Shown here in pieces: positions 1-33,873 of a stretch of 64,000 nt of DNA. The DNA comes from Apus apus. Taxonomy: Eukaryota; Chordata; Aves; Apodiformes; Apodidae. The stretch lies in assembly GCF_020740795.1 (NCBI RefSeq), contig NC_067312.1, positions 67,910,905 to 67,974,904 on the forward strand. Reading direction: 5' to 3'. The translations under genes and the position numbers were made by a program. The notes below the pieces were generated by a model that saw only the letters and a program-made list of their open reading frames with translations, did not search any database and was not told the origin of the DNA. Every line of letters starts with the position of its first letter. The first letter of the stretch is position 1.

Positions 1-21841
<21,841 letters not shown>

Positions 21842-22125
21842 GAGTACTGCACATGGGACAGCTGTGATGAAATGGTACTTCAGTGCCCAGGGGAGAATGA
21901 CTGACATGGTCTATAGTTTATTAACATCACAAAGGCAAAAAGTGACTCTTCTTTCACAATTTCACTGACTTGAAAGCACACAAGGAAAGTCACTGTATTT
22001 CTAAAGTTGTGACATCTTCAGTTTTATTCTGTATTTTCTGTAATTTAATCTTGCTTAATGGGGGGAGGATTCCTTGTTAGAGTGAAGAACAAGACAAGCT
22101 TTTTGTTTGCTATTTGAATAGCAGC

Positions 22126-22131
22126 AATAAA
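22126..22131 (+). promoter_or_regulatory. Candidate poly(A) signal AATAAA, proximal
   Basis: This is the first AATAAA after the stop codon (285 nt downstream), followed by a T-rich stretch (ATGTTTTATTTTTG) that could act as downstream element. Confidence 0.5.
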
Positions 22132-22318
22132 TGTTTTATTTTTGATCAATGAAAGGATTATAGATTTATAAAAGCCTTTTAGCCTTGAGGTGCCTTCTGA
22201 AATTAACCAAATCTCATCCATACATCCTATTTTGTAAATTTATATAGAATGTCAAAATCTGCCTTCAACTAAGAGTTTAGATCAGACTTCCTTTAGTTTC
22301 TAGTCTCTTCCATATTAC

Positions 22319-22324
22319 AATAAA
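22319..22324 (+). promoter_or_regulatory. Candidate poly(A) signal AATAAA
   Basis: A second hexamer lies within the SLC12A2 3' UTR, in an AT-rich context. Confidence 0.35.
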
Positions 22325-23073
22325 AACGAATGCTGCTTTTCAGTCTTCCATTGAGCTATTAGTTCTTAGTACTGTATGTTTTCTATTGTCAGAAAGTTTT
22401 TGGGTCTTTATTCTTACATCTGTTAGATTTAAAGGTTAGAATTGGGGCAGGTCAGTTGAACTAAAACAAATTATTCTGATGTTATTGTCAAGATTCATGC
22501 TACTAAATTTTGTATCAGCTAAAATAAAACTAATTCTTCCAGCAGAGAGGTTCCTTTTCTCAGATTTGACAATGTGTACTGCTTTGGTACTAGTCTGAGA
22601 TACACAGCTAACATTAGCTACCTTAGTGAAAGATACTGGTCCATCTTTGCTCTGTAGCTCAAATATGAATCAGAATTCATCTTACTGGCTGAGGCTTTTC
22701 ATCTTACTACAAACTATAAGAAAAAGACCTGTCCTAGTTCTTGGCCTATTATGTTTTAGTGTCACTTTCAACTTATTTTGAAACAAAACTCAACTTAAGG
22801 CTTGAATGGGGATAATATAAGCAATGTGATACTATCTAACAGAAAACAGTAAACACTATGTGGAATCTATCCAATATGAAATGTAAAAGCTACAGTTCTC
22901 TTGCATTTTTCAACAATGGTTAAAAGGACCACTAGTTACTAGAGGAGATGTTTTTAGGTCAATTCGTTCAGTTGTCAGAAAATACATGTAGTCTTATTAA
23001 ACAATACTCAGGTTTTATTGTCTAGCAACTTAGATCTATTCCATACATCCTACTTTATACATTTTCTATGTTC

Positions 23074-23079
23074 AATAAA
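23074..23079 (+). promoter_or_regulatory. Candidate poly(A) signal AATAAA, middle
   Basis: The hexamer is followed within 30 nt by the GT-rich run TCTTGTGTGCC, a typical downstream element. This makes it one of the more plausible end sites of the long 3' UTR. Confidence 0.5.
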
Positions 23080-24816
23080 GAAACTGCCAATCTTGTGTGC
23101 CCTTTCATTGTATATTTTGAAAACTTCATAATTTAGTCTTTTGTGAACACCTACACAAGAAATTTCACTTGAGCCTTGGTATAAAGGTTAGTAATACGAA
23201 TTGTTTTTAAAATTCCTAATATATTTTGGATAGAAAGGATTGCCTAAAAACATTTCACAAGCTTTTGATATTAGCATTGGACATGCAACTGGATCAGTTT
23301 ACCAGTGGTTGAGTGGCTTTCATTTAAGGATGCAAAGATAAGGTGTATTTTTATGCTAAATACTAGATCAAATTGAAATGTTCCTTTTGAAGGACACAGC
23401 ATAATCATCGTGTGAGTAAGGTAGAGCTTCAAGTTGTGATTAAAGATAAAAATACGCTACACAGTGCAGTATACACTGTTTTCAAGTTATAGGTAAAATA
23501 CAAAAAAATCTTTTTTTGCTGTTTCTGTCAATTGGATTTGAGACTATTGAATCATTTCACTTACAAAAAATAAGAAAAACAAACATGCATGTTTTGCTGC
23601 TAAGTGTGAGATAACTGATGCCAGCATGAACCCAGCTTGTTAAGATAAACATTTTAAGACAAGACAGTTTGAAGTAAAAGTTCTGTTTCCTTCCAGGTGA
23701 GGGGGTGGGATCAAACTTACCTATTACAGGTTTTACAGTGTTTTAGGGGATAAGGAAGTCACATTTGAATATGGAATCATTGCAGTGTTTTGTCTTGTTT
23801 TGTGGGTTACATTCTTTCGAACAGATGGACAGTAAGGCATGGACTTAGTGCTGCTATCTTAAAAAAAAAAAAAAATTAAAAAATGTGCACAGGTACACTT
23901 ATTTAAAAGGTTTTTTGCCCATTCAGGAAACCATTGCTTGTGATCTGTAACACAGAAACCAAATGAAGTGTGTGTATACATGCATATATGTGTATAAAAT
24001 TATATAAAATATATCTAAATATGCATATGGGGATAGTTATGGTAATGTCTGTCAAATAACGTAGGATGCTTTTCACATGCACTCTCAGAAGTCCACTAAT
24101 GCTAGGCATGAGGTCAAGTTTCAAGATTATTTGCTACACTAAAATTTCAATAGTTAATGGTAATTGTTTGCAACAGATGTCAGTTAGTGGCAGTCACTCC
24201 AACTTGTGCTTTGATTTTGACACCAAATTTAGTTATGTTCCAATCATTATTAATTACTTGAAAAATGAAATCACTTACACATGGGAATTCATACCCTCTA
24301 TAGATTAGGTTTCTTTGTATGGGTTTAGAAAGACAGTAATAGCTGGTGAAAATGAATTATTTATTTGTTCACTTACATTTGTATTTAGGTTTCCTTTTAC
24401 ATACATTCTTTTTATATGCTTTTTTCTGACATTACATATTTAAAAAGAACTGCAAATAATTTAAAGATTTGAGCGTTAGTGGGTAATGGCCCACTTGGTT
24501 TGATGATGTAAGATTTGATACTGTACTGTAACTGTCACACACAAATGCTTTTCTAATGTTTTAACGTAATTATTGCAGTTAATACTTTGTACCAGGGGGA
24601 TGTCACTGCAATAAAAGGAAGTAAATTCAATACAACTGTCTTGTCTAACAAAGCCTTTTTTTTAATTGGTGGGTGATAGGAGATACTTGTGGAGTTTGCG
24701 TAGGACCATGAGTAAAACTTGAAGCCATTCAGTCTGGTGTAAGGAGACAAGTGTTTTGTTCTTGAACGCAGTGTTTTCTGCTGCTGGGTTAGGAACAGCA
24801 GTTGTTGCATAAGAAA

Positions 24817-24822
24817 AATAAA
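24817..24822 (+). promoter_or_regulatory. Candidate poly(A) signal AATAAA, distal
   Basis: This is the last clear hexamer before the intergenic region, followed by TTTGTTTTGCTTG. Another AATAAA lies at 24610. Use of these sites would give a 3' UTR of about 3 kb. Confidence 0.4.
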
Positions 24823-24840
24823 ATTTGTTTTGCTTGCTCA

Positions 24841-26303
24841 AATTTGTCATGACTTGCTGGACAGTGCAGACGAATCTGCAATCCATGGTATGTTTAAGAT
24901 GGAACATTAGTATTTATCTGTCTATCACACAGCCAATTTGTTTTCCCTCTGAATACAGTACAAGCCTGTGTAACTCCTCTTTCTTCCTCAAAATACTAGT
25001 CCACTGGGATATGAGGAAATAACATTGGGAAAATAACTTGTAAGACTCTTGCAAAGCCACTTGTAAGCAAGACACGTTTGGTCTTAACTCTGTTTATGTA
25101 TATTCAAGTAGAAACTAATTGAAAAATCTTAACTTTAAGAACAGAATTGAGAAATGGCAAGTTGTTTTCTCATACCAAACGAAACCACGGAAGAACTCCT
25201 TAACCACATCAATGTTGGTGTTTCCCAGTGTAGGTGGGTGACTGAGAATTTTTATTTTAAAACTAACCTTTAATAAATTAAGACCTCTGCTAGATATCCT
25301 TAACTCACTAAATCCTCGTGAAGTTTTTCTGTGCACTTAAATCTAGGCCTTGGGAGTGAGGACTTCAGGGAAAATGGAATGCTAGTACACTACAAACTTA
25401 CATGGCATTGGCTCTAACCTTTTTCAGTATGTAAACGGAGGGGGAAGGTATATAGCAGTTTCCCTAGATCTTCCATTTGCTGGAGAAGTGGTTGAATACC
25501 ATTAGCTGAATTCACAGGTAAGTGACTTCACATATACTTTTGAAGCTAAAAAAGGACAATTGTCTCAAGGCTGACCTCATCACTTGGCTACACAGTCAAA
25601 TAGTAAAGATTCACACTACACAGTAACCTTGTGTGTTTTGAAACAGAAAAGCAGGATTACTCTAGTCCACTTCTCATATAACCTCTGTGGGATCCAGTAA
25701 ATCTTGCCTCTGTATCTAAACCTGGTTTATGTTCAGCTGGGGCGGGAGCTAGTTAAGACTTCAGTTTCACCTGATGAAGGCTGATGCCTGCATTTAGGAG
25801 AGGGGGAAACAACTTGGTGGAAATCATCACTTGGGTTAACTTAGGAACTGAAATAAGTGTGGAAGCAGTAGCATGCACCTCCTCCAAAGGAAGCAGGGAG
25901 GACCTTTCTATTGAAAGAGAAGGGGCCTCATAGGCCCAGATGGATACCCATCTCACACTGACAAATAGCACTGTATCCTTTGGGCTGTGTACATCAAACT
26001 TGCAAAGTCATCTATGAGACCAGCACAAGTCAAGCCCGTGCTTGGCCCAGTTTGTTGCGCTCACCCTTGATCTGTTGTCAGTCTCTTCCAGATAGGGTTT
26101 GCTTTGTAGTTCTAGGAATCTTTTCCAGCGCAGCCACATTTACCTGCACCCCACTGTGCCCTGGGGAGAGGGGAAAGCGGATATGAAATGTCAGGCAATG
26201 CTAAATTTAACCTTTGAACCACCCCCTTGGCAGAGAGCCCCGTTTCTCACCCCTTGCAGCCCTGCTGCCCCTCGGGCCGCACTGTTAACAACCCTGCGGC
26301 CGC
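24841..26303. other. Intergenic region between SLC12A2 and the minisatellite
   Basis: No conserved coding frame is recognised; the short open frames here lack family features. Base composition becomes GC-richer from about 26150 toward the minisatellite. Confidence 0.55.
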
Positions 26304-26920
26304 GGTGCCGGCTGCTGGTGCCATTTGCTGGTGCCGGTTGCTGGTGCCATTTGCTGGTGCCGGTTTCTGGTGCCATTTGCTGGTGCCGGTTGCTGGTGCC
26401 GGTTGCTGGTGCTGGTTGCTGGTGCCGGTTTCTGGTGCTGGTTGCTGGTGCCGGTTTCTGGTGCTGGTTGCTGGTGCCGGTTTCTGGTGCCAGTTGCTAG
26501 TGCTGGTTTCTGGTGCCGGTTGCTAGTGCTGGTTTCTGGTGCCGGTTGCTGGTGCCAGTTGCTGGTGCTGGTTTCTGGTGCTGGTTTCTGGTGCCGGTTG
26601 CTGGTGCCAGTTGCTGGTGCCGGTTGCTAGTGCTGGTTTCTGGTGCCGGTTGCTAGTGCTGGTTTCTGGTGCCGGTTGCTGGTGCCAGTTGCTGGTGCTG
26701 GTTTCTGGTGCTGGTTGCTGGTGCCGGTTGCTGGTGCCAGTTGCTGGTGCCAGTTGCTGGTGCTGGTTTCTTGTGCCGGTTGCTGGTGCCGGTTGCTGGT
26801 GCCGGTTGCTGGTGCTGGTTTCTGGTGCCGGTTTCTGGTGCTGGTTGCTGGTGCTGGTTTCTGGTGCTGGTTGCTGGTGCTGGTTGCTGGTGCTGGTTGC
26901 TGGTGCCGGTTGCTGGTGCC
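26304..26920. repeat. 13-bp GC-rich minisatellite, about 47 units
   Basis: The unit is GGTGCC plus GGTTGCT (13 bp), repeated for 617 bp with variants: GGTGCT or GGTGCCA for the first half, and GGTTTCT, ATTTGCT or GGTTGCTA for the second. Because 13 is not a multiple of 3 and the unit has no stop, long open frames appear on both strands with 13-residue periodicity. They are side effects of the array. A block starting at 26494 recurs at 26624, exactly ten units later. Confidence 0.95.
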
Positions 26921-28653
26921 GGGGATGGGCCCCTTCTCCCATCCCATGGAACCACCGGCCCCAAGGAGCGCGGGGCCTGCCGGGCAGCAGGGCCTGCAGG
27001 AGCCGTGGCTCGGCCAGCAGCTGCCCCGGCTGGCTCGCCATAAACCTGCCCTTTCTGAAGTGCTCCGATGGTGCTCTGATGGTTGCTTGCGCCTGGTGGT
27101 GTTTGCTGCAGGCGTTATTTTCATTATGCTTGAGCAGAATCTGGCAACACATGCCGGGCCGCACAGCTGTCTGCTCACCCTGTGAGGGCCTGGGGAAAAC
27201 TGACCGTGACGAGCAGCAGCGAAAACAAAGTCCAAGGTGAAGTTCAGGGTCTAGGGGCCTTGCTTTCGAAGTCCCACAGCTCCCATCCATAGTAACGACT
27301 ACAAAATCTGGATAATAAAGCATGCTTTTCAGTGAAACGAATAGAATCTACCTCCTCCCTTCAGTTTCCTAGGAGTTCAAGCCACAGCAGCAGCACCAGG
27401 CGGCACTAGCGCCCTTCCGCCATGCGTGACGCCTGGAACTGCCCTGCCAGGTTCACTCTTCTCTCACCGTTCCTTCCCTTTCATGGGCTAAACGACTTAG
27501 TGATTTAAATAAACAACGCATATCAGAATAATTGGGGGCGGTTTTTTGCCCTTTTTTTTTTTTTTTTTCCATAATTGTGAGTGTGTATTGAAGAAAAGTT
27601 TAATATTTCTTCCCCCGCCCCCCACTCCTTTGTAGCAAAAGTATTCTGGTTTTGTTCTAAAGGATGCAGAACTCTTGATGCAGATGCTGCCTGTTAAGCA
27701 CGAACAGGTTTTTTTTGTTTTGTTTTGGGTTTTTTTCTCTTTTTTTAAGCATTGAGTGACTGACATCTGTGTTTCTCAGTGGCTGTCCTTCTCAGGACAG
27801 AGCAGACTGACAGGTGCCATCCAGTTTCAGAGCGATCCATAACTTTCAACAACATATTGCTTCACAAGTAACAAGACAGATGTCCACCACCTTCCACAAG
27901 TACAGAGGTAGGATCAGGATGATAAAAGCTTTACATCCTCCCAAAATACTCTAGTACTGGTTCTAAATTACTGGAGGAAAATTAACAGTGTAGCACTAGG
28001 CATTTCCAAGTTTATTACACTTGAGAATAACACTTTGTTGAAGTGTTGTACGACTAATAACTGAATCTTGGTCCACTTCTCTGGAATTAAATTTGTCTCT
28101 GCAAAACAGATGGTAAAAAAGTCACAAGCAAAGGGTTTCCACAGGCTCTAGCTGGGGTTAGCCTTGAAACATACTCACTGTCAGCCCTGCATGGTCATTT
28201 GTTCTTTCAGACCAAGTTGCCTGGCTGGCTGGTTTAACCACAGTAGTGCAAATTATAGGGACTCGGGCAATTCCTTTGCACTGATTACATAGTTTAACAT
28301 TGAAAACAATATTACAAATAATGATACATGAAGCAGGGGATGGCATATACGTACAAAAGAATATGTCAAATAATCAAATTTTAGCTTATGTGTTTTATAA
28401 ATATTTTGTTCAGTTTAATGCAACTCATCTCTGGTGAGCAGTGGTGGTAAATTAAAAAACGTCAAAACAAATGTAAAGTACAAAAATATAAGCACAAAAG
28501 TATTGTTGCTGGTAGTAAAACATGGTAGTTTAAGCACCGATGATGTAGATACAGCAACAGGTCAAAGCACAGTTGCCTGCCAAGACAAGCTTGCACCTCA
28601 AAGGAAGTGGCATTTTACAGAATCAACCAAAAACAGCTGTTCGCAGTATTATC
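26921..28653. other. Intergenic flank with GC-rich segment and T/C tracts
   Basis: The 3' flank of the minisatellite stays GC-rich to about 27240 and has several CpGs and purine/pyrimidine runs. A T run lies at 27552-27568 and G/C-rich short runs follow near 27610. No gene is recognised. Confidence 0.5.
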
Positions 28654-28888
28654 ACGCAACTCCACCACCTCGCTTCCCCACCCTATCTTTCCTAAAAAGC
28701 ACATAGCCATCCATGGCCACATTCCAGTCGTGTGAGCTGTCCCACCATGTCTCTGTTATTGCTACCAGATCATAACCCTTAGACCGCACACAGACCTCTA
28801 ACTCTTCCTGTTTATTCCCCATGCTGTGTGCATTGGTGTACAGGCATTTCAGGAAGCAAGTAGAGCACATCGGTGGGACTAAATCCTC
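28654..28888 (-). pseudogene. Inverted CR1 ORF2 endonuclease fragment
   Basis: The minus-strand frame reads LKCLYTNAHSMGNKQEELEV, SKGYDLVAITETWWDSSHDW and GYVLFRKDRVGKRGGGVA. These are the N-terminal blocks of the APE-type endonuclease of CR1 ORF2, including the ETWW segment. It stops matching after GGGVA, at the outer edge of the insertion. Confidence 0.85.
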
Positions 28889-28903
28889 CTTATCCATAAA
28901 TCG

Positions 28904-30352
28904 ATGGGTCCGGATGAAATGCATCCAAGGGTGCTGAGGGAGCTGGCGGAGGTCATTGCTAGTCCACTCTCCATCATCTTCGGTGAGTCATGGGTAACTG
29001 GAGAGGTGCCTGAGGACTGGAGGATAGCAAACGTCACTCCAGTCTACAAGAAGGGCAAGAAGGAGGACCCGGGTAACTATAGACCGGTCAGCCTCACCTC
29101 CATCCCTGGAAAGGTAATGGAACAACTTGTCCTTGGCACTATCTCTAGGCATATCAAGGAGATGGGGGTCATCAAGAGCAGTCAACGTGGTTTTACCAAG
29201 GGTAAGTCATGTTTGACTAACCTCATAGCCTTCTATGAGGAAATTACTAGGTGGATAGATGATGGTAGAGCGGTAGATGTGGTCTATCTTGATTTCAGTA
29301 AAGCATTTGACACCGTCTCCCACAGCATCCTTGTAGATAAGTTGATCAAGTATGGGTTTGATGATCAGGCAGTGAGGTGGATCAAGAACTGGTTGAAAGG
29401 AAGAAGTCAGAGAGTTGTAGTCAATGGGGCAGAATCTAGTTGGAGGCCTGTGACTAGTGGAGTCCCTCAGGGGTCGGTACTGGGACCGGTGTTGTTCAAT
29501 ATCTTCATCAACGACCTGGATGAGGGCACAGAATGTACCCTCAGCAAGTTTGCTGATGACACCAAGCTGGGAGGAGTGGCTGACACACCAGAAGGCTGTG
29601 CTGCCATTCAGAGAGACTTAGACAGGCTGGAGACTTGGGCGGGGAAAAACCTGATGAAGTTTAACAAGAGCAAGTGTAGAGTTTTGCATTTGGGGAAGAA
29701 AAACGCCATGCACCAGTACAGGTTGGGGGCTGACCTGCTGGAGAGCAGTGTAGGTGAAAGGGACCTGGGGGTCATGGTAGACAGGAGGATGACCATGAGC
29801 CAGCAATGTGCCCTTGTGGCTAAGAAGGCCAATGGCATCCTGGGGTGTATTAGAAAGGGTGTGGTTAGTAGGTCAAGAGAGGTTCTCCTCCCCCTCTATT
29901 CTGCATTGGTGAGGCCACATCTGGAATATTGTGTCCAGTTCTGGGCCCCTCAGTTCAAGAAGGACAGGGAAGTGCTTGAAAGAGTCCAGAGCAGAGCCAC
30001 AAGGATGATTAAGGGAGTGGAACATCTCCCTTATGAGGAAAGGCTGAGGGAGCTGGGTCTCTTTAGTTTGGAGAAAAGGAGACTGAGGGGGGACCTCATC
30101 AATGTTTACAAATATGTAAAGGGTGAGTGTCAAGACGATGGAGTTAAGCTTTTTTCAGTGAAGACCAGTGATAGGACAAGGAGTAATGGATACAAGTTGG
30201 AGCATAGGAGGTTTAAGAGGAATATCAGGAAAAATTTTTTTACTGTGAGAGTGACAGAGCACTGGAACAGGCTGCCCAGAGAGGTTGTGGAGTCTCCTTC
30301 GCTGGAGACATTCAAAACCCGCCTGGATGCCTTCCTGTGTGATGTACTCTAG
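28904..30352 (+). pseudogene. CR1 ORF2 reverse transcriptase domain, uninterrupted, 5'-truncated
   Basis: A 482-codon open frame spans the non-LTR reverse transcriptase domain and the C-terminal CR1 region, with catalytic aspartates visible in the YLDFSKAFD and FADD motifs. There is no natural start: the endonuclease half is inverted and partly lost, so this is a dead fragment despite the open frame. The lack of stops or frameshifts suggests a fairly recent insertion compared with the other CR1 copies in the window. Confidence 0.88.
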
Positions 30353-30821
30353 GTGACCCTGCTCTGGCAGGGGGGTTGGACTAGATGATCTTTCGAGGTC
30401 CCTTCCAACCCCTAGGATTCTATGATTCTATGATTCTATGATTCTAACCACAGAATAATGTGGGCTTTCACATGGGATTTTGGCAAACCTCATATGGAAC
30501 TTCATTTTACTTTGAATTAAACAGTTGAGTGTTGTTAATTTTAGGAATCTTGATTCTCATTAAAATCTCTCCGTGTTCTTCAAATAGCAATAGTCGTATT
30601 TCAGACATGGTAGGGTTTATTGGGAAAACTGAAGCTTTGGGAAATAAATACGGAACTTTACTAGACACTGTTTGTCCATGATATTTTTATTTTAATTGCA
30701 TTGTAGGATTTGGAAGTTGCTGCTTTCTGGTTCTTGCCATGCTTGTACGCACCTAGAAAAACAAAGCTTGATTCTCAGCTGGAATCTGGGAGTCATCATG
30801 ATGCAAGTAATTCCAACAGGT

Positions 30822-30823
30822 AA

Positions 30824-30862
<39 letters not shown>

Positions 30863-30866
30863 ATAT
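30822..30866. repeat. (AAAT)n microsatellite
   Basis: About eleven near-perfect AAAT units lie in intergenic DNA, about 375 nt downstream of the CR1 tail. Confidence 0.9.
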
Positions 30867-31650
30867 TACTATGATTGCTTGTAAACTCTGGGAATGGAGC
30901 ATCTTCTCTAGCCAGAGAATAGATGTGTCTTTTTCATCCTGTACTAGTGGCCAACACTGAAATTCTTAGGTCATTACAGGAAAGTCATTCTGTCCCAGGC
31001 ACAAAACATTCCAGTATTAATTTGGAGTCTGTCTTGGCAAATGTATCTGTGCATCATCGCTCCAAAGTGCATCGTAATCAAGAAATTTTAACTTCCCCAG
31101 GATTAGGCAAGATTAGTAGTAAGAAGTGTCTTCTCCTAGTGCAGCTTTGACTGTAAGTAATCAACCTTTAAATAAAGGGCAATAGGTTCTGAATTTGTAG
31201 TCCTGTCCTTGTTTTGACAGCAATTAACCATATTCTATAGCAGCTTTTATGCCAGGAAGTGACTTAGTGGCAGATTTGGAATTCAGATCAAATCCTGATT
31301 TCTGAGTTTTGCTGTGTAATACTAGGGAGATTCTCTCTTCCCTCCAATGCAAAACACTTCTAAGTTAACGCTTTGTAATTTCTTCTAACTTTAAAACATC
31401 CTGTGTGATTGTTTTGTTCAGTTAATGCTGCAAAATGGACAAAATATGGTTACAGTGCAAGGTCTCCAAAACATAGTGTTTGAAGTTATCAGGTAGTTTT
31501 TAGGTTCACCTTTAGATGAGCTGTTAAGAATTCTTCCTGTGAGTTGAAGACAGTAACCCCAGCACTAAAACAGGACTTGTGGTTTTTGTCATATTGCAAG
31601 CTCTGTGGAAGCAGAGACTCATCCTGACCTGTATGCCTGCATGGGTTCTG

Positions 31651-31708
31651 GAAAACAAAACAAAACAAACAAATGAACAAACAAACAAACAAACAGAAGA
31701 AGAAGAAA
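31651..31708. repeat. (CAAA)n then (GAA)n simple repeat
   Basis: CAAAA/CAAA units with one interruption pass into short GAA units. Confidence 0.85.
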
Positions 31709-33837
31709 CATTGTAAACTTACTGGAAAAGGAGAAAAGTTTAAATGAAAAAAAAAAAGGAAATTGAACTGAAGATCATGTGAACACGTTTTGTTTTTGAT
31801 AACAAAAATGTCAGATGCTATTAGTGGAGCTGGAATTTTCTTGCAGGTTTATTAGTTTATTTGCTATCATAGTTTGACTATCCAAGTGAACGAATTTTAT
31901 TTTAGAAGAAAGTCTTCCTTGAAATAAGTCCTCTTAGTATGTGCAGTTACCTAGTGTATTGGAGGCCTTACCTGAAACTTGGAAAGTGCTTTGAGAAGAC
32001 ATACTGAGGGAAAATTAACACCACTGTGAACTCATGAATGAATATACTAAGTTCTTCAACTGTGTACTAGAATCAATGCCATGAAAATAAGACATCCAGC
32101 AACATTGTGCCAAATAATAGCAGTAATTTTACAGTATAATGTGACATATAAATGATTGTTGGTGTTTGCAGAATTCATTAGTATTTTAGGTGGAAAAAGA
32201 AAGGAATCTGTGTCTGCCAGATGCCGTGGGACTGCAGAATTTGCCCCACTACTGAAGCTGAAGATTGTGTTTGCCCTTAAAACTAGAACCTGGAAACAAG
32301 TGCAGCTTCAATGCAAGAGCAGGCTAGGGCTACACATTAGGCCTTGCTGAGTCAGTAATGTTGAGAGGGAGACTGGTGCTGGAATTTCAGTCTTAGTTTT
32401 GAGGGTTTAAGCATATAATATGAAGGTTATATGATATTAAAAGTAAGTTTGGAAGAGGTAGGAATTGTTGGTTTTGCCACAGTTAACCTCAAAATTCTGA
32501 TCATCTCATGATGAGTTAGTTGTGCATAAAGCCAGATAAAAATATATGCAAAAAATGGTATCTTACTAAGGCTTGCCAGATTACTTTTATAATTGTACTA
32601 AAAAACTTTTTCTCATTTATGTAAAATTGATATGTTTACAGGTGTCTCAGGCCATAGCTCATTTGTGTCTGCCAATGCTGAGCCATACTGCTCAAATGTT
32701 CTCACTGTTTCCCATCTCAGATACTCATAATTGCCTTTATTTCTTTTTTTTAAGAATTTATGACTTACAGAAATGTTACATGAGTGGAGGAGAACAGTAC
32801 AATTAAGTTTTAAGCTATGGGGATGAACTACTTTGCAGGCTTTTTATTGAATTAATAACTTTTAATTAGTTATTTCTTGCCTACTTTCAGCATACTGCTA
32901 AATTACATTTCTGCAACAGACAAAACAGCAATAAAACTTAGGACTTTTGGTGATATGGTTGATCTGTGTGTTGATATTTATCTTAAAACTACTGCATTTC
33001 AAAAAACTGAATATGCAATTAAAAGTTATGGTCTAGTGGTTATTTGAATGCCCTCCCTCTCTTTGCCCATTTTTTTTCTTTCTTAGTGATGAATACAGGT
33101 CTAAAAGCATGGGGTAAAAAGGAGAATGATGAACTTCCTTAAGCTATCTCCACATGAAGAACAGGAAAAATTAGATATATGGGCATTACTTTACATAATT
33201 CAGACGTCCAGGTTTAGGCCCTTGTATTTGCATCACTTAGGTATATCATGCAGTATTTTTGCTAAATAAGTATACTGGGCTTGGGGTACTGTCTTCTTGA
33301 ATGCATATGTATTCTTTGGCTTCTAACCATCAGCCAAGCCTTGAGAACACATCTGGTGTTCAGTTGTCAGTTTGGTGATCTGGCCTAAATTTCAAAATCT
33401 TCCAAAAAATCTGGTGTTTCAGAGGCAGTAATTCATCAGCTCTCTTCATTGCAGTGAAGAGACAGTGTTTGTGTAGCTGTGTGCCTTTGCAGTGTCTTTG
33501 TTTTGGACGTTGTTTTGTTTTGTTTGTTTTTGTTTTGACAGCTTCTTAGCAGTCTTACCCCAGGGCAAATCTTAATGGCAATGGACAGGATTCTGGTATA
33601 GAATGAAGCATAGAAATATCAGGTATTTCTGGAAGTATATAAGCAGTATAGAAATAGCAGAACTGGATAAAACAGAACGGATGTAATACCTCCAGCAGTA
33701 AAAAGATAGATGATGTCACTGTTAATGGAACCTTAATAACAGTATTTCAGGTTTACTTTATGTAAGAACATCTTTAGACTTGGGATTTTAAAAAGTACTG
33801 TACAGCAAAAAGCTGCTACACTGCTTCCCCTTTCCGC

Positions 33838-33873
33838 CCACCCCCCCCCCCCCACCCCCCCTTTTTTTTTTTT
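33838..33873. repeat. Poly-C / poly-T junction
   Basis: C runs broken by single A residues (longest about 15) pass directly into a 12-T run. This is a homopyrimidine tract that could form triplex or i-motif structures and is prone to assembly error. Confidence 0.85.

Larger units (their letters stand above)
21842..24840 (+). other. SLC12A2: SLC12A2 3' untranslated region (extent uncertain)
   Basis: AT-rich sequence without a coding frame follows the stop. Canonical AATAAA hexamers lie at 22126, 22319, 22523, 23074, 24610 and 24817, so several transcript ends are possible. The mammalian gene has a long 3' UTR of a few kilobases, which would suit the last sites; that is inference. The true end cannot be read from sequence alone. 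Confidence 0.55.
28654..30446 (+). mobile_element. CR1 LINE with intact RT frame and 5' inversion
   Basis: The main part (about 28889-30446) is a forward CR1 ORF2 3' portion, open without a stop to TAG at 30350. It starts [17 protein letters not shown] and carries the reverse-transcriptase signatures [24 protein letters not shown] and FADDTKLGG. The 3' UTR ends CCTTCCAACCCCTAGGATTC and then three to four ATTCTATG tail units. Upstream, 28654 to about 28888 is ORF2 endonuclease sequence in the opposite orientation (minus-strand frame with KCLYTNAHSMGNKQEE and AITETWWDSSHDWN). It begins at the inversion joint and runs to GGGVA at the outer edge. The element is 5'-truncated and cannot be autonomous. 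Confidence 0.93.

Noticed and set aside
26523..27323. Open frame of 266 codons on the minus strand and several overlapping ones on both strands
   Set aside because: They come from the 13-bp stop-free minisatellite running in all frames. The unique N-terminal part resembles no family I know.
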